DNA from: Aquabacterium sp. NJ1
Lineage (GTDB): Bacteria > Pseudomonadota > Gammaproteobacteria > Burkholderiales > Burkholderiaceae_C
Reading direction: 5' to 3'
NCBI RefSeq assembly: GCF_000768065.1
Contig: NZ_JRKM01000001.1
Location: forward strand, 3,702,001 to 3,766,000
DNA length: 64,000 nt
Part shown: piece by piece, positions 36,829 through 46,113 of the stretch
How the letters are laid out: each line of letters opens with the position of its first letter
Position numbering within the stretch: position 1 is the stretch's first letter
The notes under the pieces: generated by a model
What the model saw: only the letters and a program-made list of their open reading frames with translations
What the model was told of the DNA's origin: nothing
Databases searched by the model: none
Program-made: the position numbers and the translations under genes

Positions 36829-38400
36829 TCAGTAGCTGTGCGCGCCATGGGCGCCCAGGCTCATCTGGTATTGCAGGAAGAGTTGGCGGTCATTGACGCC
36901 CACACGCGAACGGTCGTTGTTCAACTGCAGCCGCACGCGGCTGAACTCGCTGGGTGACCAGTCCAGCATCACGCTGTCGCGCTGGGGCTTGTAGCCGGTG
37001 GCGATGAAGTTGATGGCATTGCCGGCGTAGTCCACGTTGCCGCTGTCGAGCCGGTCATGGCGCAGGCCCACGCGCCAGGCCGGCATGAACTGGTAGATGC
37101 CTTGCAGGTACCAGCCCGATTGGGCGCTGCGGTAGGCGTCGGTGTTGGCGATCAAGCCAAGCTGGTCCGGGTCTGCGTACGCATAAGTCAGCTGGCCGGT
37201 TTCGGTGCGCCTGAAGTACTCGCCTTGCAACTTGAAGTTGGTGCGTGTGCCGTTGCCGTGCGGTGCCCACTTCCACACGCCATCAAGCGCCCAGATGCGG
37301 CTCTGGCCGGTGAAGGCATTGGTCACGTTCTGGTCGGCGCTGTTGGTGTCATCCCAGGTGCGAAGGCTGGCTTGCGTGCGCAACCAGGATGCGCCAGCGC
37401 GCCAGCTGTGGCTGTCCCCGATGTCGCCGCCCGTGTGGGCAAACAGGGCCACGGAGCCCGCTGAATTGCGGTTGCGGTCATTGCCAGGGAAGCCGTGGCC
37501 ATTGCCCAGTTCGGCGCCCAGCTCGATGAAGCGGTCCGTGGGCAGCAGCCACTTGGCCTGCAGCCCTTCCTGCTTGTACTGGCCGCCGAGAAAGGCTTGG
37601 TAAACCAGCGGTGCGTCGACAAAGTCCCACGTATGGGCATGCTGCTCGTTGAGGTAGCCCAGGCCCGAGAAGAAGCGCCCGGCCTTGACTTTCAGGCCGT
37701 CGGGCAGGGCGGTGGTCTGCACAAAGGCTTCTTCGGCGGAGACCTTGTCGTCCGGGGCCACCGACATGGTCAAGGCGCCATAAAACCAGGGGTCGATGTT
37801 GGCGCTCAGGCCCAGTTCGGATTCGCCCAGGCTGAAGCCGCGGCCGCCCGGGCCGATCTCATCGCCACTGGGCACGAAACCACTGAGCTTCCAGGTGGTC
37901 GGGTCTTTGGACAGGCTGGCATACGTGCCGCTGAGGATCACGGACACGGCAGGGTTGAAGCCGTTGACGCTGACCTGGGTGTCGCCAACAGGGCCTGCTG
38001 TGGCGACTTCGGCGGCGGGCACGGGCGCAGCAGGTGAGTCGGTCGCGGTGCGGGCGGAGGCTTCTGGCGTGGACGATGCTGGTGCCGGTTGAGCGGGCTG
38101 GGCCTGCCGGTCCTGCTGCAGCTGTGCCAGCTTGCTTTCCAGCTCCTTGAGCCGCGCCTCGTACTGCGCGCGCATGTCATCGAGCTGCTGGCGCATCTCG
38201 CGGAGCGCGGCCTGCTCGGGCCTGGTTGCGGGCGCCTTGCCTGCCGCATGGGCTGAAGGCAAGGCGCTTACCGCCATCAAGAGGCTCAAAGTCAGCAGCC
38301 GAGGGCGGGCGATGCTGTTTGGCGGTGGGGTGAAGTCGGAGATGGCGCAGCCAGCACGGCGTGCGCCCAGGCCACTGCGGCCGGACGACGGAGTCAACAT
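36829..38400 (-). CDS. Outer-membrane porin-like protein with N-terminal coiled coil, in a zinc-uptake cluster
   Basis: About 523 residues. After a signal sequence (LLTLSLLMAVSALPSAHA-A) come a coiled coil (REMRQQLDDMRAQYEARLKELESK region) and a Pro/Ala-rich linker. A beta-barrel-like remainder follows, with repeated aromatic strands and a terminal motif, LFLQYQMSLGAHGAHSY. The layout of coiled coil, linker and barrel resembles peptidoglycan-linked porins. Its place 24 bp before the ZnuA-like gene suggests it admits metal through the outer membrane. The ATG at 38400 is used; a GTG at 38427 is in frame. Confidence 0.72.
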   Translation of the reverse strand: MLTPSSGRSGLGARRAGCAISDFTPPPNSIARPRLLTLSLLMAVSALPSAHAAGKAPATRPEQAALREMRQQLDDMRAQYEARLKELESKLAQLQQDRQAQPAQPAPASSTPEASARTATDSPAAPVPAAEVATAGPVGDTQVSVNGFNPAVSVILSGTYASLSKDPTTWKLSGFVPSGDEIGPGGRGFSLGESELGLSANIDPWFYGALTMSVAPDDKVSAEEAFVQTTALPDGLKVKAGRFFSGLGYLNEQHAHTWDFVDAPLVYQAFLGGQYKQEGLQAKWLLPTDRFIELGAELGNGHGFPGNDRNRNSAGSVALFAHTGGDIGDSHSWRAGASWLRTQASLRTWDDTNSADQNVTNAFTGQSRIWALDGVWKWAPHGNGTRTNFKLQGEYFRRTETGQLTYAYADPDQLGLIANTDAYRSAQSGWYLQGIYQFMPAWRVGLRHDRLDSGNVDYAGNAINFIATGYKPQRDSVMLDWSPSEFSRVRLQLNNDRSRVGVNDRQLFLQYQMSLGAHGAHSY

Positions 38401-38511
38401 GGTGAAGCTTTCTTGCCGGGCCCGCACAGGCGAGGGCGGGCCGTTTGATGGGGGCTCAGTGCTGGCCGTGCCACTGCGCGCAGGCAGGAGCAGGCCAGTC
38501 AGGGATGTGAG

Positions 38512-38844
38512 TCAAGCGGCAAGGGCCAGAGGTGGCGCACGGGACAGGTAAACACAGGCCACACCTTGACCACATTGCGGCCGAGCGGCGTCCGCAGTCA
38601 GCACGTGGTCAAAGGTGGCCTGAGGCAGGACGGGCACCGTGGGTGCCACCCCACTGTCGCTGGCATGGTGTGCCAGACATTCCACACAGACCGTGTGGGC
38701 GGGCGCGCCGTCATCTCGGGCGGCGTGTTGCAGGGCGTGCCGCAAGCCGGCCTGCTGCATCAGCAGCATGACCAGGGCCAGCAACAAGTGCCAGCCCATG
38801 CCGCGGGTGGCGCGGCGGGCGTTGCAGTAGGTACGACCCGACAT
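38512..38844 (-). CDS. Small exported Cys/His-rich protein of the zinc cluster
   Basis: A 110-residue protein with one N-terminal hydrophobic helix (WHLLLALVMLLMQQAG). It is followed by a region rich in His and Cys: RHALQHAARD, HTVCVECLAHHASD and a terminal CGQGVACVYL. Small proteins of this kind are found next to metal-uptake outer-membrane proteins in betaproteobacteria, to my recollection, but have no assigned function; metal binding is plausible. It begins 6 bp before the end of the M23 peptidase gene, so it may be expressed from that transcript or from a promoter within it. Confidence 0.55.
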   Translation of the reverse strand: MSGRTYCNARRATRGMGWHLLLALVMLLMQQAGLRHALQHAARDDGAPAHTVCVECLAHHASDSGVAPTVPVLPQATFDHVLTADAARPQCGQGVACVYLSRAPPLALAA

Positions 38845-38850
38845 GGGAGC

Positions 38851-39828
38851 TTACTTTAGCGAAGCCGTGTTGCTCTTTTGTGAAGCGGTTGAAACAGCCC
38901 CCGGGCTGGACAGGAATTTCGCTGGATTCTGCTGCACGCCTTCCACCAACACCTCAAAGTGCAGATGCGGCCCCGTGGAGCGGCCGGTGCTGCCCACTTC
39001 GGCAATCTTCTGGCCGCGTTTGACCAGGTCGCCCTGCTTGACCAGCATGCGCGAGGTGTGCGCGTACCGTGTCACCAGGCCATTGCCGTGGTCGAGCTCC
39101 ACCAGTTGCCCATACTGCGGATGCGGCCCGGCAGACAACACCACGCCACCCGCTGCGGCGAAGATGGGCGTGCCCGGGTCAGCAGGGAAGTCCAGCCCAG
39201 TGTGCAGGGCGGGGCGATGGGTGAAGGGGTCGGTGCGAAAGCCGAAGCCCGAGCCAATGGGCCCGTCAACCGGCGCGCTGCTGGGCACCATCAAGGCCTC
39301 CAGCCGCTTCTCGAACAGGTGGGATTCGATCAGCGTGAACAGGTCGCTGTCGCGCTCGCTCATGGCCTGCAGGCTGCTCATCTGGTTGTCGAGCTCGTCC
39401 AGCGTCCTGGCAGAGGGGCGTGTCTCCAGCATGCTGACCAGCGGGCCACCGCTGGCGCCCTTGGGCTCGGCCTCGATCTTCTTGAGCTCATCGGGCTTCA
39501 TGCCTGCCATGCCGGCCACGCGTTCGCTCACGGCTTCCAGGTGCAGCAGCTTGGCTTGCAGATCGCCCACTTTCTCGGCCATGGCGTCGAGGTTCTCGCG
39601 CATGTAGCGGTCGCGCTGAGCGAGCTCCTGCTTCTCCACGTAGCGCACAGCCTGCGAGATGATGGGCCAGTGTTCATGGGCCGCCTTGAGCACCACCGCG
39701 TGGTAGAGCATCAGGCTGAGCACCATCATGGGCAGGGCCATGGCCAGCGCCGTCAGCACCAGGGTGAGGGGCGTAAACTGCAACACCCGGGTTCGCGACA
39801 GAACGCCGGTCGTGATCAAAATCTGCAT
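38851..39828 (-). CDS. M23-family (LytM) peptidase
   Basis: About 325 residues. An N-terminal membrane anchor (TPLTLVLTALAMALPMMVLSLML) is followed by a coiled-coil region and a LytM domain with all zinc ligands and catalytic His visible: H and D in LHTGLDF, H in TRYAH and H-x-H in GPHLHFEV. The active family cuts peptidoglycan cross-links, so a role in cell-wall remodelling or division is expected. The ATG at 39828 (MQILITTGV) starts just before the membrane helix. It is divergent from the DciA-like gene. Confidence 0.9.
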   Translation of the reverse strand: MQILITTGVLSRTRVLQFTPLTLVLTALAMALPMMVLSLMLYHAVVLKAAHEHWPIISQAVRYVEKQELAQRDRYMRENLDAMAEKVGDLQAKLLHLEAVSERVAGMAGMKPDELKKIEAEPKGASGGPLVSMLETRPSARTLDELDNQMSSLQAMSERDSDLFTLIESHLFEKRLEALMVPSSAPVDGPIGSGFGFRTDPFTHRPALHTGLDFPADPGTPIFAAAGGVVLSAGPHPQYGQLVELDHGNGLVTRYAHTSRMLVKQGDLVKRGQKIAEVGSTGRSTGPHLHFEVLVEGVQQNPAKFLSSPGAVSTASQKSNTASLK

Positions 39829-39872
39829 GCAAGAACCTTCCGCATCAAACCTGACGTCTTGAATACGCAACC

Positions 39873-40214
39873 ATGAGCGCAGGCCGCTACACCCGCACCG
39901 CCACCTACAAGCCCATGACACCTGATGTGCCTCAGGTGACGCAGGCCATGGGGCGCTCGAACCAGCTGGGCAGCCTGTTGAAACGGCTGAAGCTGTCTCA
40001 AGACTGCCTGGAGGCCATCAAGCCCAGCCTGCCGCCTGCCATGGCCGCCTACGTGAAAGCAGGCCCGGTGGACGATGAAGGCTGGACCCTGCTGGCGGCC
40101 AACTCGGCCGTGTCAGCCAAGCTGCGTCAGCTTCAGCCGCGCCTGATCGAGGTGCTGGCCAAAAAGGGGCTCAAGGTTAACGCAATCCGCGTGAGGGTTC
40201 AAACCGGGCGTTGA
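39873..40214 (+). CDS. DciA-like DUF721 protein
   Basis: A 113-residue protein with the DUF721 layout: an N-terminal basic region, LLKRLKLSQDCLEAIKPSLPP, then the KH-like alpha-beta unit EGWTLLAANSAVSAKLRQLQPRLIEVLAKKG. DUF721/DciA proteins load or activate the replicative helicase in bacteria without DnaC. The place beside an M23 peptidase gene and near secA agrees with the usual order in Burkholderiales. The short length (no long N-terminal tail) is normal for this subgroup. Confidence 0.75.
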   Translation: MSAGRYTRTATYKPMTPDVPQVTQAMGRSNQLGSLLKRLKLSQDCLEAIKPSLPPAMAAYVKAGPVDDEGWTLLAANSAVSAKLRQLQPRLIEVLAKKGLKVNAIRVRVQTGR

Positions 40215-40250
40215 TCAGTTTCAGGCCACGGTTGGCGGGATGCAGGGTGC

Positions 40251-41426
40251 TCAGGCCAGAACGGCCGGCACCAGGGCAGCCATGGCCTGACGTTGCGTCA
40301 CGGCCTTGCCTTGCAGGGCGAAGCCCAGCAACTGTTCCGGGTTGTCGGCGGCGGTGAAGCGCGCCTCAACCGATTCGTCATCGGCCTTGACCGTCCAGTT
40401 GCCGGCGGCGTTGGCGGGCGGCGGGCACACCACGGTGGGCCAGGCCGGCGTCTTCACCACCACGGGCATGGCGGGGTAGGCCACAGGCGTGGGCTTGCCA
40501 GCCAGTGTGGCGGCCAGGGCGCGGGCTTGGGCCATCAGCGGCAGCACATAGGGCAGCAGGTGGCCATCCACCTCGGCGCAATCGCCCACGGCGTAGACGT
40601 GCGGCACATTGGTGGCCAGCTCGCGGTTGACCATCACGCCACGGCCGGTGAGCACGCCGGCTTCGGTGGCCAGGTGGGTGCGCGGCTTGAGGCCAATCGC
40701 CGACAAGACCAGATCCGTCTGCATCGTGCTGCCATCGCTGAGCGTGAGCTTCAGGCCGCCATCGGCCTTGTCCACGCTTTGCACACCCACGCCAAAGCGG
40801 AAGGTCGTACCACCGGCCTGCAGCTTGTCTTGCAGGCGGGCGCTGGCTTCCGCAGGCAGCAGGCGGGCCAGGGCGCGGTCGGCCAGGTCCAGCACGGTGG
40901 GCTCGATGCCGCGGTGCAGCAGGTCATTGGCAAACTCGCAACCAATCAGGCCCGCACCCAGGATGGCCACGCGCTTGACCGGCTGGCCGCCAGCAGCGGT
41001 GTCCAGCGCCTCGGCGAACCGGGCAAAGTCGTCCAGGTCGTTGACGGACAGCACCGTGTCGGCCGCATCGCCCTTCAAAGGCAGGCGGATCGGGTCGGCG
41101 CCCAGGGCCAGCACCAGGTCACGGTAGGTCAGCACTTCGCCGCTGGCCAACGTCACGGTGCGCGCCTGGGTGTCGATGCCGGTGACCGCGCTGTTGGCGA
41201 TCACACGGCCCTTGATGTCTTCCGACATCTTCTCGGCGGGCTTCATCACCAGCGTGGCGGCCGTCTTCTTGCCGGCCAGCGCGTTGGACAACATGGGCTT
41301 GGAATAAAAACCCGCGTGGTCCCGGCTGACGACGACGATGGGCACGTTCGCGTCGGCCTTGCGCAGTTCACGCGCCACGTTGTAGCCGGCCAGGCCGGAG
41401 CCGATGATGACGACCGCTTCGCTCAT
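40251..41426 (-). CDS. Rubredoxin-NAD(+) reductase-type FAD oxidoreductase
   Basis: A 391-residue flavoprotein. Motifs: FAD-binding VIIGSGLAGYNVARELR at the N terminus, NAD(P)H-binding VAILGAGLIGCEFANDL (~150-166), and the second FAD motif HVYAVGDCAEVDG (~275). This is the arrangement of AlkT/RubB-like reductases, which pass electrons from NADH to rubredoxin. The rubredoxin gene lies 1 bp upstream and rubrerythrin just before that, so the three form an electron chain for peroxide reduction. Confidence 0.9.
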   Translation of the reverse strand: MSEAVVIIGSGLAGYNVARELRKADANVPIVVVSRDHAGFYSKPMLSNALAGKKTAATLVMKPAEKMSEDIKGRVIANSAVTGIDTQARTVTLASGEVLTYRDLVLALGADPIRLPLKGDAADTVLSVNDLDDFARFAEALDTAAGGQPVKRVAILGAGLIGCEFANDLLHRGIEPTVLDLADRALARLLPAEASARLQDKLQAGGTTFRFGVGVQSVDKADGGLKLTLSDGSTMQTDLVLSAIGLKPRTHLATEAGVLTGRGVMVNRELATNVPHVYAVGDCAEVDGHLLPYVLPLMAQARALAATLAGKPTPVAYPAMPVVVKTPAWPTVVCPPPANAAGNWTVKADDESVEARFTAADNPEQLLGFALQGKAVTQRQAMAALVPAVLA

Positions 41427-41427
41427 A

Positions 41428-41592
41428 TCAGATCTCGATCATTTCGAAGTCGGACTTGCCCACGCCGCAGTCCGGGCATTCCCAGTCGGCAGGCACGTCT
41501 TCCCACTTGGTGCCGGGGGCGATACCGTCTTCGGGCAGCCCTTTGGACTCGTCATACACAAAGCCGCACACAACACATTGATAGGTTTTCAT
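41428..41592 (-). CDS. Rubredoxin
   Basis: A 54-residue iron-sulfur-type Fe(Cys)4 protein with both knuckles, [15 protein letters not shown] and [14 protein letters not shown], and the acidic stretch between them. It shuttles single electrons from the reductase encoded next to rubrerythrin or other acceptors. The ATG at 41592 (MKTYQC) is the family start; the frame extends upstream without homology. Confidence 0.96.
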   Translation of the reverse strand: MKTYQCVVCGFVYDESKGLPEDGIAPGTKWEDVPADWECPDCGVGKSDFEMIEI

Positions 41593-41739
41593 GAGAGATA
41601 TCTTCCAAAAACGGGGGTGGATTCTGATGCAAGTTAAGGCTGCGCCCAGGGCTTGCAAGCGTCAAAAAGGGGGTTTCGGCGCCACGCACAACGATGTCGG
41701 CGTTTAACGTGGGCGCCCTGCCAAGGGCTCGCGAGGCAA

Positions 41740-42225
41740 TCAGGCCGAGATCTTGTCCAGCACCGCCTGGTAGGCGTTGGCGTGCTTTTCCTCGACCTTG
41801 GCCAGCGCGGCAAAGCGCTTGGCCGCCTTTTCGAGCACAGCCTTGAATTGTGCCGCGTGCTCCTTGGACTCGGCGATCTGCTCGTCGATTTCCTTGACCG
41901 CATCCGTGCGGCCTTCCTCAACTGCGGCGTTTCTGAAACTCGGGTACATGGTCGTGTACTCGTAGGTTTCACCCTCGATGGCGAACTGCAGGGCCTTGGC
42001 CGGCGTCATATTGGCCTTGGGGAAGAGCAGGTCCAGGTGGCCGAAGGCGTGCAGGATTTCCTGATCGGCGGTGTGCTCGAAGTGCTTCGCGGTTTCCTCG
42101 TCGCCCATTTCGCGGCACAGCTTGGCGAAGTAGCGGTACTTGATGTGGGCCATCGATTCGCCGGCGAAAGCAGCTTCGAGGTTCTGGATGGTGACCGACT
42201 TGGGATCGTGGAAGGGGGTGCTCAT
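41740..42225 (-). CDS. Rubrerythrin (diiron domain only)
   Basis: A 161-residue ferritin-like protein. The diiron ligands are in helices with NLEAAFAGESMAHIKYRYFAKL, GDEETAKHFEHTADQEILHAFGHL, EGETYEYTTMYPSF and ESKEHAAQF. It lacks the C-terminal rubredoxin domain of classical rubrerythrins, and a separate rubredoxin gene follows 147 bp downstream. It reduces hydrogen peroxide to water. The ATG at 42225 has AAAGGAG as ribosome site; the longer frame upstream is rejected. Confidence 0.95.
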   Translation of the reverse strand: MSTPFHDPKSVTIQNLEAAFAGESMAHIKYRYFAKLCREMGDEETAKHFEHTADQEILHAFGHLDLLFPKANMTPAKALQFAIEGETYEYTTMYPSFRNAAVEEGRTDAVKEIDEQIAESKEHAAQFKAVLEKAAKRFAALAKVEEKHANAYQAVLDKISA

Positions 42226-42313
42226 GTCGTGGCTCCTTTGGGTGTCGTGGGGCAGTTGGGGCTGCGATGGAGTCACTGTAGGTCTGCCGTGAATATTTTG
42301 GAAGTCAATCAAT

Positions 42314-42343
42314 TTGATTCTGATGATAGCGATTGGCTATGAG
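42314..42343 (+). promoter_or_regulatory. Possible promoter of the polysaccharide cluster
   Basis: TTGATT and TATGAG are spaced 18 bp apart, about 140 bp before the SLBB exporter gene. The -35 box is part of AATCAA-T-TTGATT (42307-42319), a short palindrome that may bind a regulator shared with the divergent rubrerythrin gene. The match to consensus is moderate. Confidence 0.35.
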
Positions 42344-42480
42344 GCAAGGGCGCACCAGGAAAAACTGCCATTGAGTGCGGTTTGCCCGACGGCGGTCGCA
42401 TCAGCGCAACGCCCGGATTCGCGCTGGCCTGCCCCCTACAATGCGGCGAGCTTTTCAGATCAGATGAAAGAATTGGGGTC

Positions 42481-44976
42481 ATGACACAGCGTCGTTTGCA
42501 TCCGGTCAGCCGAATCCTCGTCTTGTTGTTGTCTTTGTCGGTATTCGTGTCGCCTTCTCATGCGCAGATAGCGAGCTCGAGTGGGCTGTCTACTTCAGAC
42601 GCTGAAAAGCTCAACGCCTTGATGGGGCGTGGCGGCAATTCGTCCAGCGGCTTGACCTTGCGTTCTGACATGGGCATGCCCACGGGCCCTGGCCTGCCCT
42701 TGCTGCCTGCTGCGTCGCCCCGCATTGATGGCGCTGACACGCCAGCATCGGGCCGCAATGCTTTGGCCCTGATGCCGCCACCTCCGCCGCCGCCGCTTCC
42801 GCCCAACGATTTCCAGCGTTTCGTTCTCGAAACAACGGGGCAGGCATTGCCTTTGTTTGGCTCGGGGTTCTTCGATCAGACGAGTTACGTGCCGCTGGCC
42901 AACACACCGGTCTCGCCGGACTACCGCATCGGGCCGGGCGATGAAATCCAGATCCGGGGATGGGGCTCGATCGACATGGACGTGCGCGCCGTCGTTGACC
43001 GCGATGGCCTGGTCCATATCCCAAAGATCGGTGCCGTCAACCTGGCTGGCGTGCGCAGTGCACAGGCCGAAGAAGCGGTTCGCACTGCCGTGGGCAAGTA
43101 CTACAAGGACTTCAAGCTGAATGTGACCCTGGGGCAGTTGCACGGGATCACGGTCTACCTTGTCGGGCAGGCCCGCAAGCCGGGTGCCTATCAACTCAGC
43201 AGTGCGTCCACCCTGATTTCCGCCCTTTTTGCCAGCGGCGGGCCCAATCAGATGGGGAGCATGCGCCATGTCCTGGTCAAGCGCGCCGAAAAAGTCGTTG
43301 CCGAGCTCGATCTCTACGCGTTCCTGTCCAAAGGAGACAAGTCGTCCGACGTTCGCTTGCAAGACGGCGACACCATTGTCATTCCTGCTGCGGCGGGCTA
43401 CATGGCGCTGAGCGGCAAAGTGTCGCAACCGGCGGTGTATGAACTCAAAAACGACAAAGAAACAGTTGGCAGCATTCTGACGCTGGCTGGCGGCTTACCC
43501 GTGATGGCCGACCCGCGTCGCGCCCAGCTGGAGCGTCTGGACCCTGGAGCCAAATCGCCGCGCAGCGTGGAAGTCTTCGCGCTGGACGCTGCAGGATTCC
43601 AGCGCACCTTGAAGCGCGGCGACCTGTTGACGGTGGCTGCGGTGGTGCCCGAGTTCGTCAACGCCGTCACCCTGCGAGGCAATGTCGCCACACCCATTCG
43701 CAGCCCCTGGTTCAAGGGTATGACCGTCCATGATTTGATCCCTGGCCGTGGCTATCTGGTGTCCCGGGCGTCGATCAGAAGGCAAAACGATGTCCTGCTC
43801 AGCGATGACGATAAGCGCAACGCACGCAGCAACGCCTTCGAAACCGACCCGGCCAAGCAGCAGGGAGGGACTGTTACCCCGCCTGCGAGCAACCAGGCGA
43901 TCAACGCGGTAAGTGGTCAGACGACGGCACCGCCATCGCAAACAGACGACAAGGTTGTTGGTGACAGCGCTGACAGCCTGGCGCAGCGCATTGGCAATCT
44001 CGTGGACGAAGTGAACTTCGAGTACGCCGTCATCGAACGCGTTGATACCAACCAGATCAAGGTCCAACTGTTGCCGTTCAATCTCGGGCAGGCATTGGAC
44101 GACGCCCGAAGCCCGGAGAACCTGGCACTTCAACCGGGTGACATCGTGACGGTGTTCTCCGTCAACGATGTGCGTGTGCCGCAGGCAAAGCGTCAGGTCT
44201 TTGTGCGCGTAGAGGGCGAAGTCCGCCGGCCAGGCATCTACCAGATGACGCCTGGTGCAAGCCTGGTTGACCTGGTGAACAAGGCGGGTGGCCCGACACC
44301 GGATGCCTACCTTTTTGGTGCCTCGTTCTACCGCGAGGACGTCAAGCGCATGCAGCAAGACAACCTGGAGCAGTTGGTCCGCAGACTGGAGTCCCAGGTC
44401 GATACCCGGCTGAGCAGCGCGGCAGCCAGCGTGTCCGGATCAGACTCTGCGGGGGTTGCGCAGTTGCGCATACAGGCAGAGGCCAACGCACAAAAGCAGG
44501 CTCTTCAGCGTTTGCGCAACCTCAAACCCACGGGTCGCATCATGCTGGGGTTCCAGTCTGATCATCCCGATTTCAAACAAATGCCGCCGCTGAAACTCGA
44601 AAATCAGGACAGGTTGGTGATCCCCTCAAGGCCAGATTTTGTGTACGTGCTGGGCTCGGTCAACACCGAGTCGGCCCACATCTGGGAGGAAGGCAAGAGC
44701 GTTCAGGCGTATCTTGACCAATCTGGTTTGACCAGCGGGGCGGATACCGACGAGCTTTTCGTGATCAGGGCCGATGGCGGCGTGATCTCCAACAGCGGCC
44801 GCTGGTTCTCCAGCGTTCGCAGTGCAAAGGTCTTGCCGGGTGATGTCATCGTCCTGCCCGAGAAGACCGACCACGAGAGCGCATGGAGCGTGTTCACACG
44901 CAATGCCAAGGACATCACGCAGATTGTTTACCAGTTCAGTCTGGGGGCTGCGGCGATCAAGACGTTGAGGAACTGA
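42481..44976 (+). CDS. Polysaccharide export protein with Poly_export and multiple SLBB domains
   Basis: An 831-residue exported protein (signal peptide ending near SHA-QIA). A proline run (PPPPPPPLPP, ~99-108) precedes a Poly_export domain (SPDYRIGPGDEIQIRGWG, VHIPKIGAVNLAGV). Several SLBB-type repeats follow, seen as ITVYLVGQARKPGAYQL, VEGEVRRPGIYQM and DFVYVLGSVNTES. It is about twice the length of Wza and belongs to the long Wza-like/OtnA-type class; it should form the periplasm-to-outside channel for the polymer. The ATG at 42481 is preceded by an AAAGAATTGGGGTC region; the upstream in-frame ATG at 42382 is unlikely. It is first in the cluster, 3 bp before wzz. Confidence 0.9.
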   Translation: MTQRRLHPVSRILVLLLSLSVFVSPSHAQIASSSGLSTSDAEKLNALMGRGGNSSSGLTLRSDMGMPTGPGLPLLPAASPRIDGADTPASGRNALALMPPPPPPPLPPNDFQRFVLETTGQALPLFGSGFFDQTSYVPLANTPVSPDYRIGPGDEIQIRGWGSIDMDVRAVVDRDGLVHIPKIGAVNLAGVRSAQAEEAVRTAVGKYYKDFKLNVTLGQLHGITVYLVGQARKPGAYQLSSASTLISALFASGGPNQMGSMRHVLVKRAEKVVAELDLYAFLSKGDKSSDVRLQDGDTIVIPAAAGYMALSGKVSQPAVYELKNDKETVGSILTLAGGLPVMADPRRAQLERLDPGAKSPRSVEVFALDAAGFQRTLKRGDLLTVAAVVPEFVNAVTLRGNVATPIRSPWFKGMTVHDLIPGRGYLVSRASIRRQNDVLLSDDDKRNARSNAFETDPAKQQGGTVTPPASNQAINAVSGQTTAPPSQTDDKVVGDSADSLAQRIGNLVDEVNFEYAVIERVDTNQIKVQLLPFNLGQALDDARSPENLALQPGDIVTVFSVNDVRVPQAKRQVFVRVEGEVRRPGIYQMTPGASLVDLVNKAGGPTPDAYLFGASFYREDVKRMQQDNLEQLVRRLESQVDTRLSSAAASVSGSDSAGVAQLRIQAEANAQKQALQRLRNLKPTGRIMLGFQSDHPDFKQMPPLKLENQDRLVIPSRPDFVYVLGSVNTESAHIWEEGKSVQAYLDQSGLTSGADTDELFVIRADGGVISNSGRWFSSVRSAKVLPGDVIVLPEKTDHESAWSVFTRNAKDITQIVYQFSLGAAAIKTLRN

Positions 44977-44979
44977 TCG

Positions 44980-46113
44980 ATGGGCGCTCCTAAGACGGCT
45001 TTGGGCGATGATGTGCGTGGGGAACTGACGCCGCAGGACATCGTCGATTTGATCGCAAGTAATCGGAGGATGTTGGTTGCCGTTCCCCTGGCCGCAGGCC
45101 TGTTGGCTGGTGTTGCCAGTTTTGCGGTTCCGAAGCAGTATGCGGCCGAGACTGCATTCATGGCGCCTCAATCCCAAACCGGCGTTGCAGCGTCGATGTT
45201 GCAGTCTCTTGGCGCTTTGAGTGGTCTGGCCAGTTCTGTCGCCGACGTGCAAAATCCGTTGGATCAATATGTGGCTTTGTTGAAAAGCAGGACGATTGCT
45301 GATGCTCTTATCAAGCAATTCGACCTCAAAACTCGATACGAAGTCACGCTGAATGACGACGCCCGTCTTGAACTGGCCAGTCGTACGACGGTCATTTCTG
45401 GAAAGGACTCAATTGTCAGAGTTGCGGTCGAGGATCGCGATCCTGTGTTTTCGGCAAAACTGACCAATGCTTATGTTGATCAGCTGCGGGTACTCCTTGG
45501 CAGGCTGGCCATTACCGAAGCTCAGCAGCGGCGAGCATTTTTCGAGCAACAGTTGCAAAAGACTCGTGCAAACCTGGATGCGTCCGAAAATAAGCTCAGA
45601 AATGCAGGTATTGATCCAGCCACATTGAAGGTGGATCCATCCTCAGCTGTTCGCTTCGCCGCCGACTTGGCCGTCCAAATCGCTCAAGCCAAAGTGCAAC
45701 TGGATGTTCTTGGCCGAACGCTAACCCCGACAGCGTCGGAATACCGATCGGCTCAAGCTCAGCTTGATTCCATGCTGAAAATGCAATCGAGCTACGCTAA
45801 AGGCGGTGAAGGCGGCAGCGATGCGCAGAAGAACTACATTAATAGCTATCGAGAATATAAGTATCAGGAGACGCTCTTTCAAATGTATGCGCAGCAGTAT
45901 GAGTTGGCGCGAATTGATGAAGCCAAAGAAGGGTCAGGCGTGTTGCAGGTCTTAGATGCGGCGGCGCCTCCTGAACGCAAATCGAAGCCCAGGCGACTTG
46001 TCTGGGTTATCGCAGGAATCCTGTTGGGCTTCTCTGCGGTTGTTGGGACGGTTTTCGGACGTGATTGGTCTCGGCGACAAGGATTGCGGTGGAAAGGGCG
46101 GGGGCAGGCATGA
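44980..46113 (+). CDS. Wzz-type polysaccharide chain-length regulator
   Basis: A 377-residue inner-membrane protein with two helices, near residues 31-50 (LVAVPLAAGLLAGVASFAVP) and 337-360 (LVWVIAGILLGFSAVVGTVFG). They flank a large periplasmic domain with coiled coil (AQQRRAFFEQQLQKTRANLDASENKL region). A proline-containing segment APPERKSKPRR precedes the second helix, as in Wzz/PCP proteins. It sets the length of Wzy-made polymer. No C-terminal tyrosine kinase domain and no separate Wzc-like kinase gene are present in the cluster. Its stop overlaps the methyltransferase start by ATGA. Confidence 0.9.
   Translation: MGAPKTALGDDVRGELTPQDIVDLIASNRRMLVAVPLAAGLLAGVASFAVPKQYAAETAFMAPQSQTGVAASMLQSLGALSGLASSVADVQNPLDQYVALLKSRTIADALIKQFDLKTRYEVTLNDDARLELASRTTVISGKDSIVRVAVEDRDPVFSAKLTNAYVDQLRVLLGRLAITEAQQRRAFFEQQLQKTRANLDASENKLRNAGIDPATLKVDPSSAVRFAADLAVQIAQAKVQLDVLGRTLTPTASEYRSAQAQLDSMLKMQSSYAKGGEGGSDAQKNYINSYREYKYQETLFQMYAQQYELARIDEAKEGSGVLQVLDAAAPPERKSKPRRLVWVIAGILLGFSAVVGTVFGRDWSRRQGLRWKGRGQA

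Noticed and set aside
38419-38442. GGCCCGC/GCGGGCC hairpin before the porin-like gene as a riboswitch or terminator
   Set aside because: It is a short GC stem without a T-run and overlaps a possible GTG start; no conserved riboswitch features.
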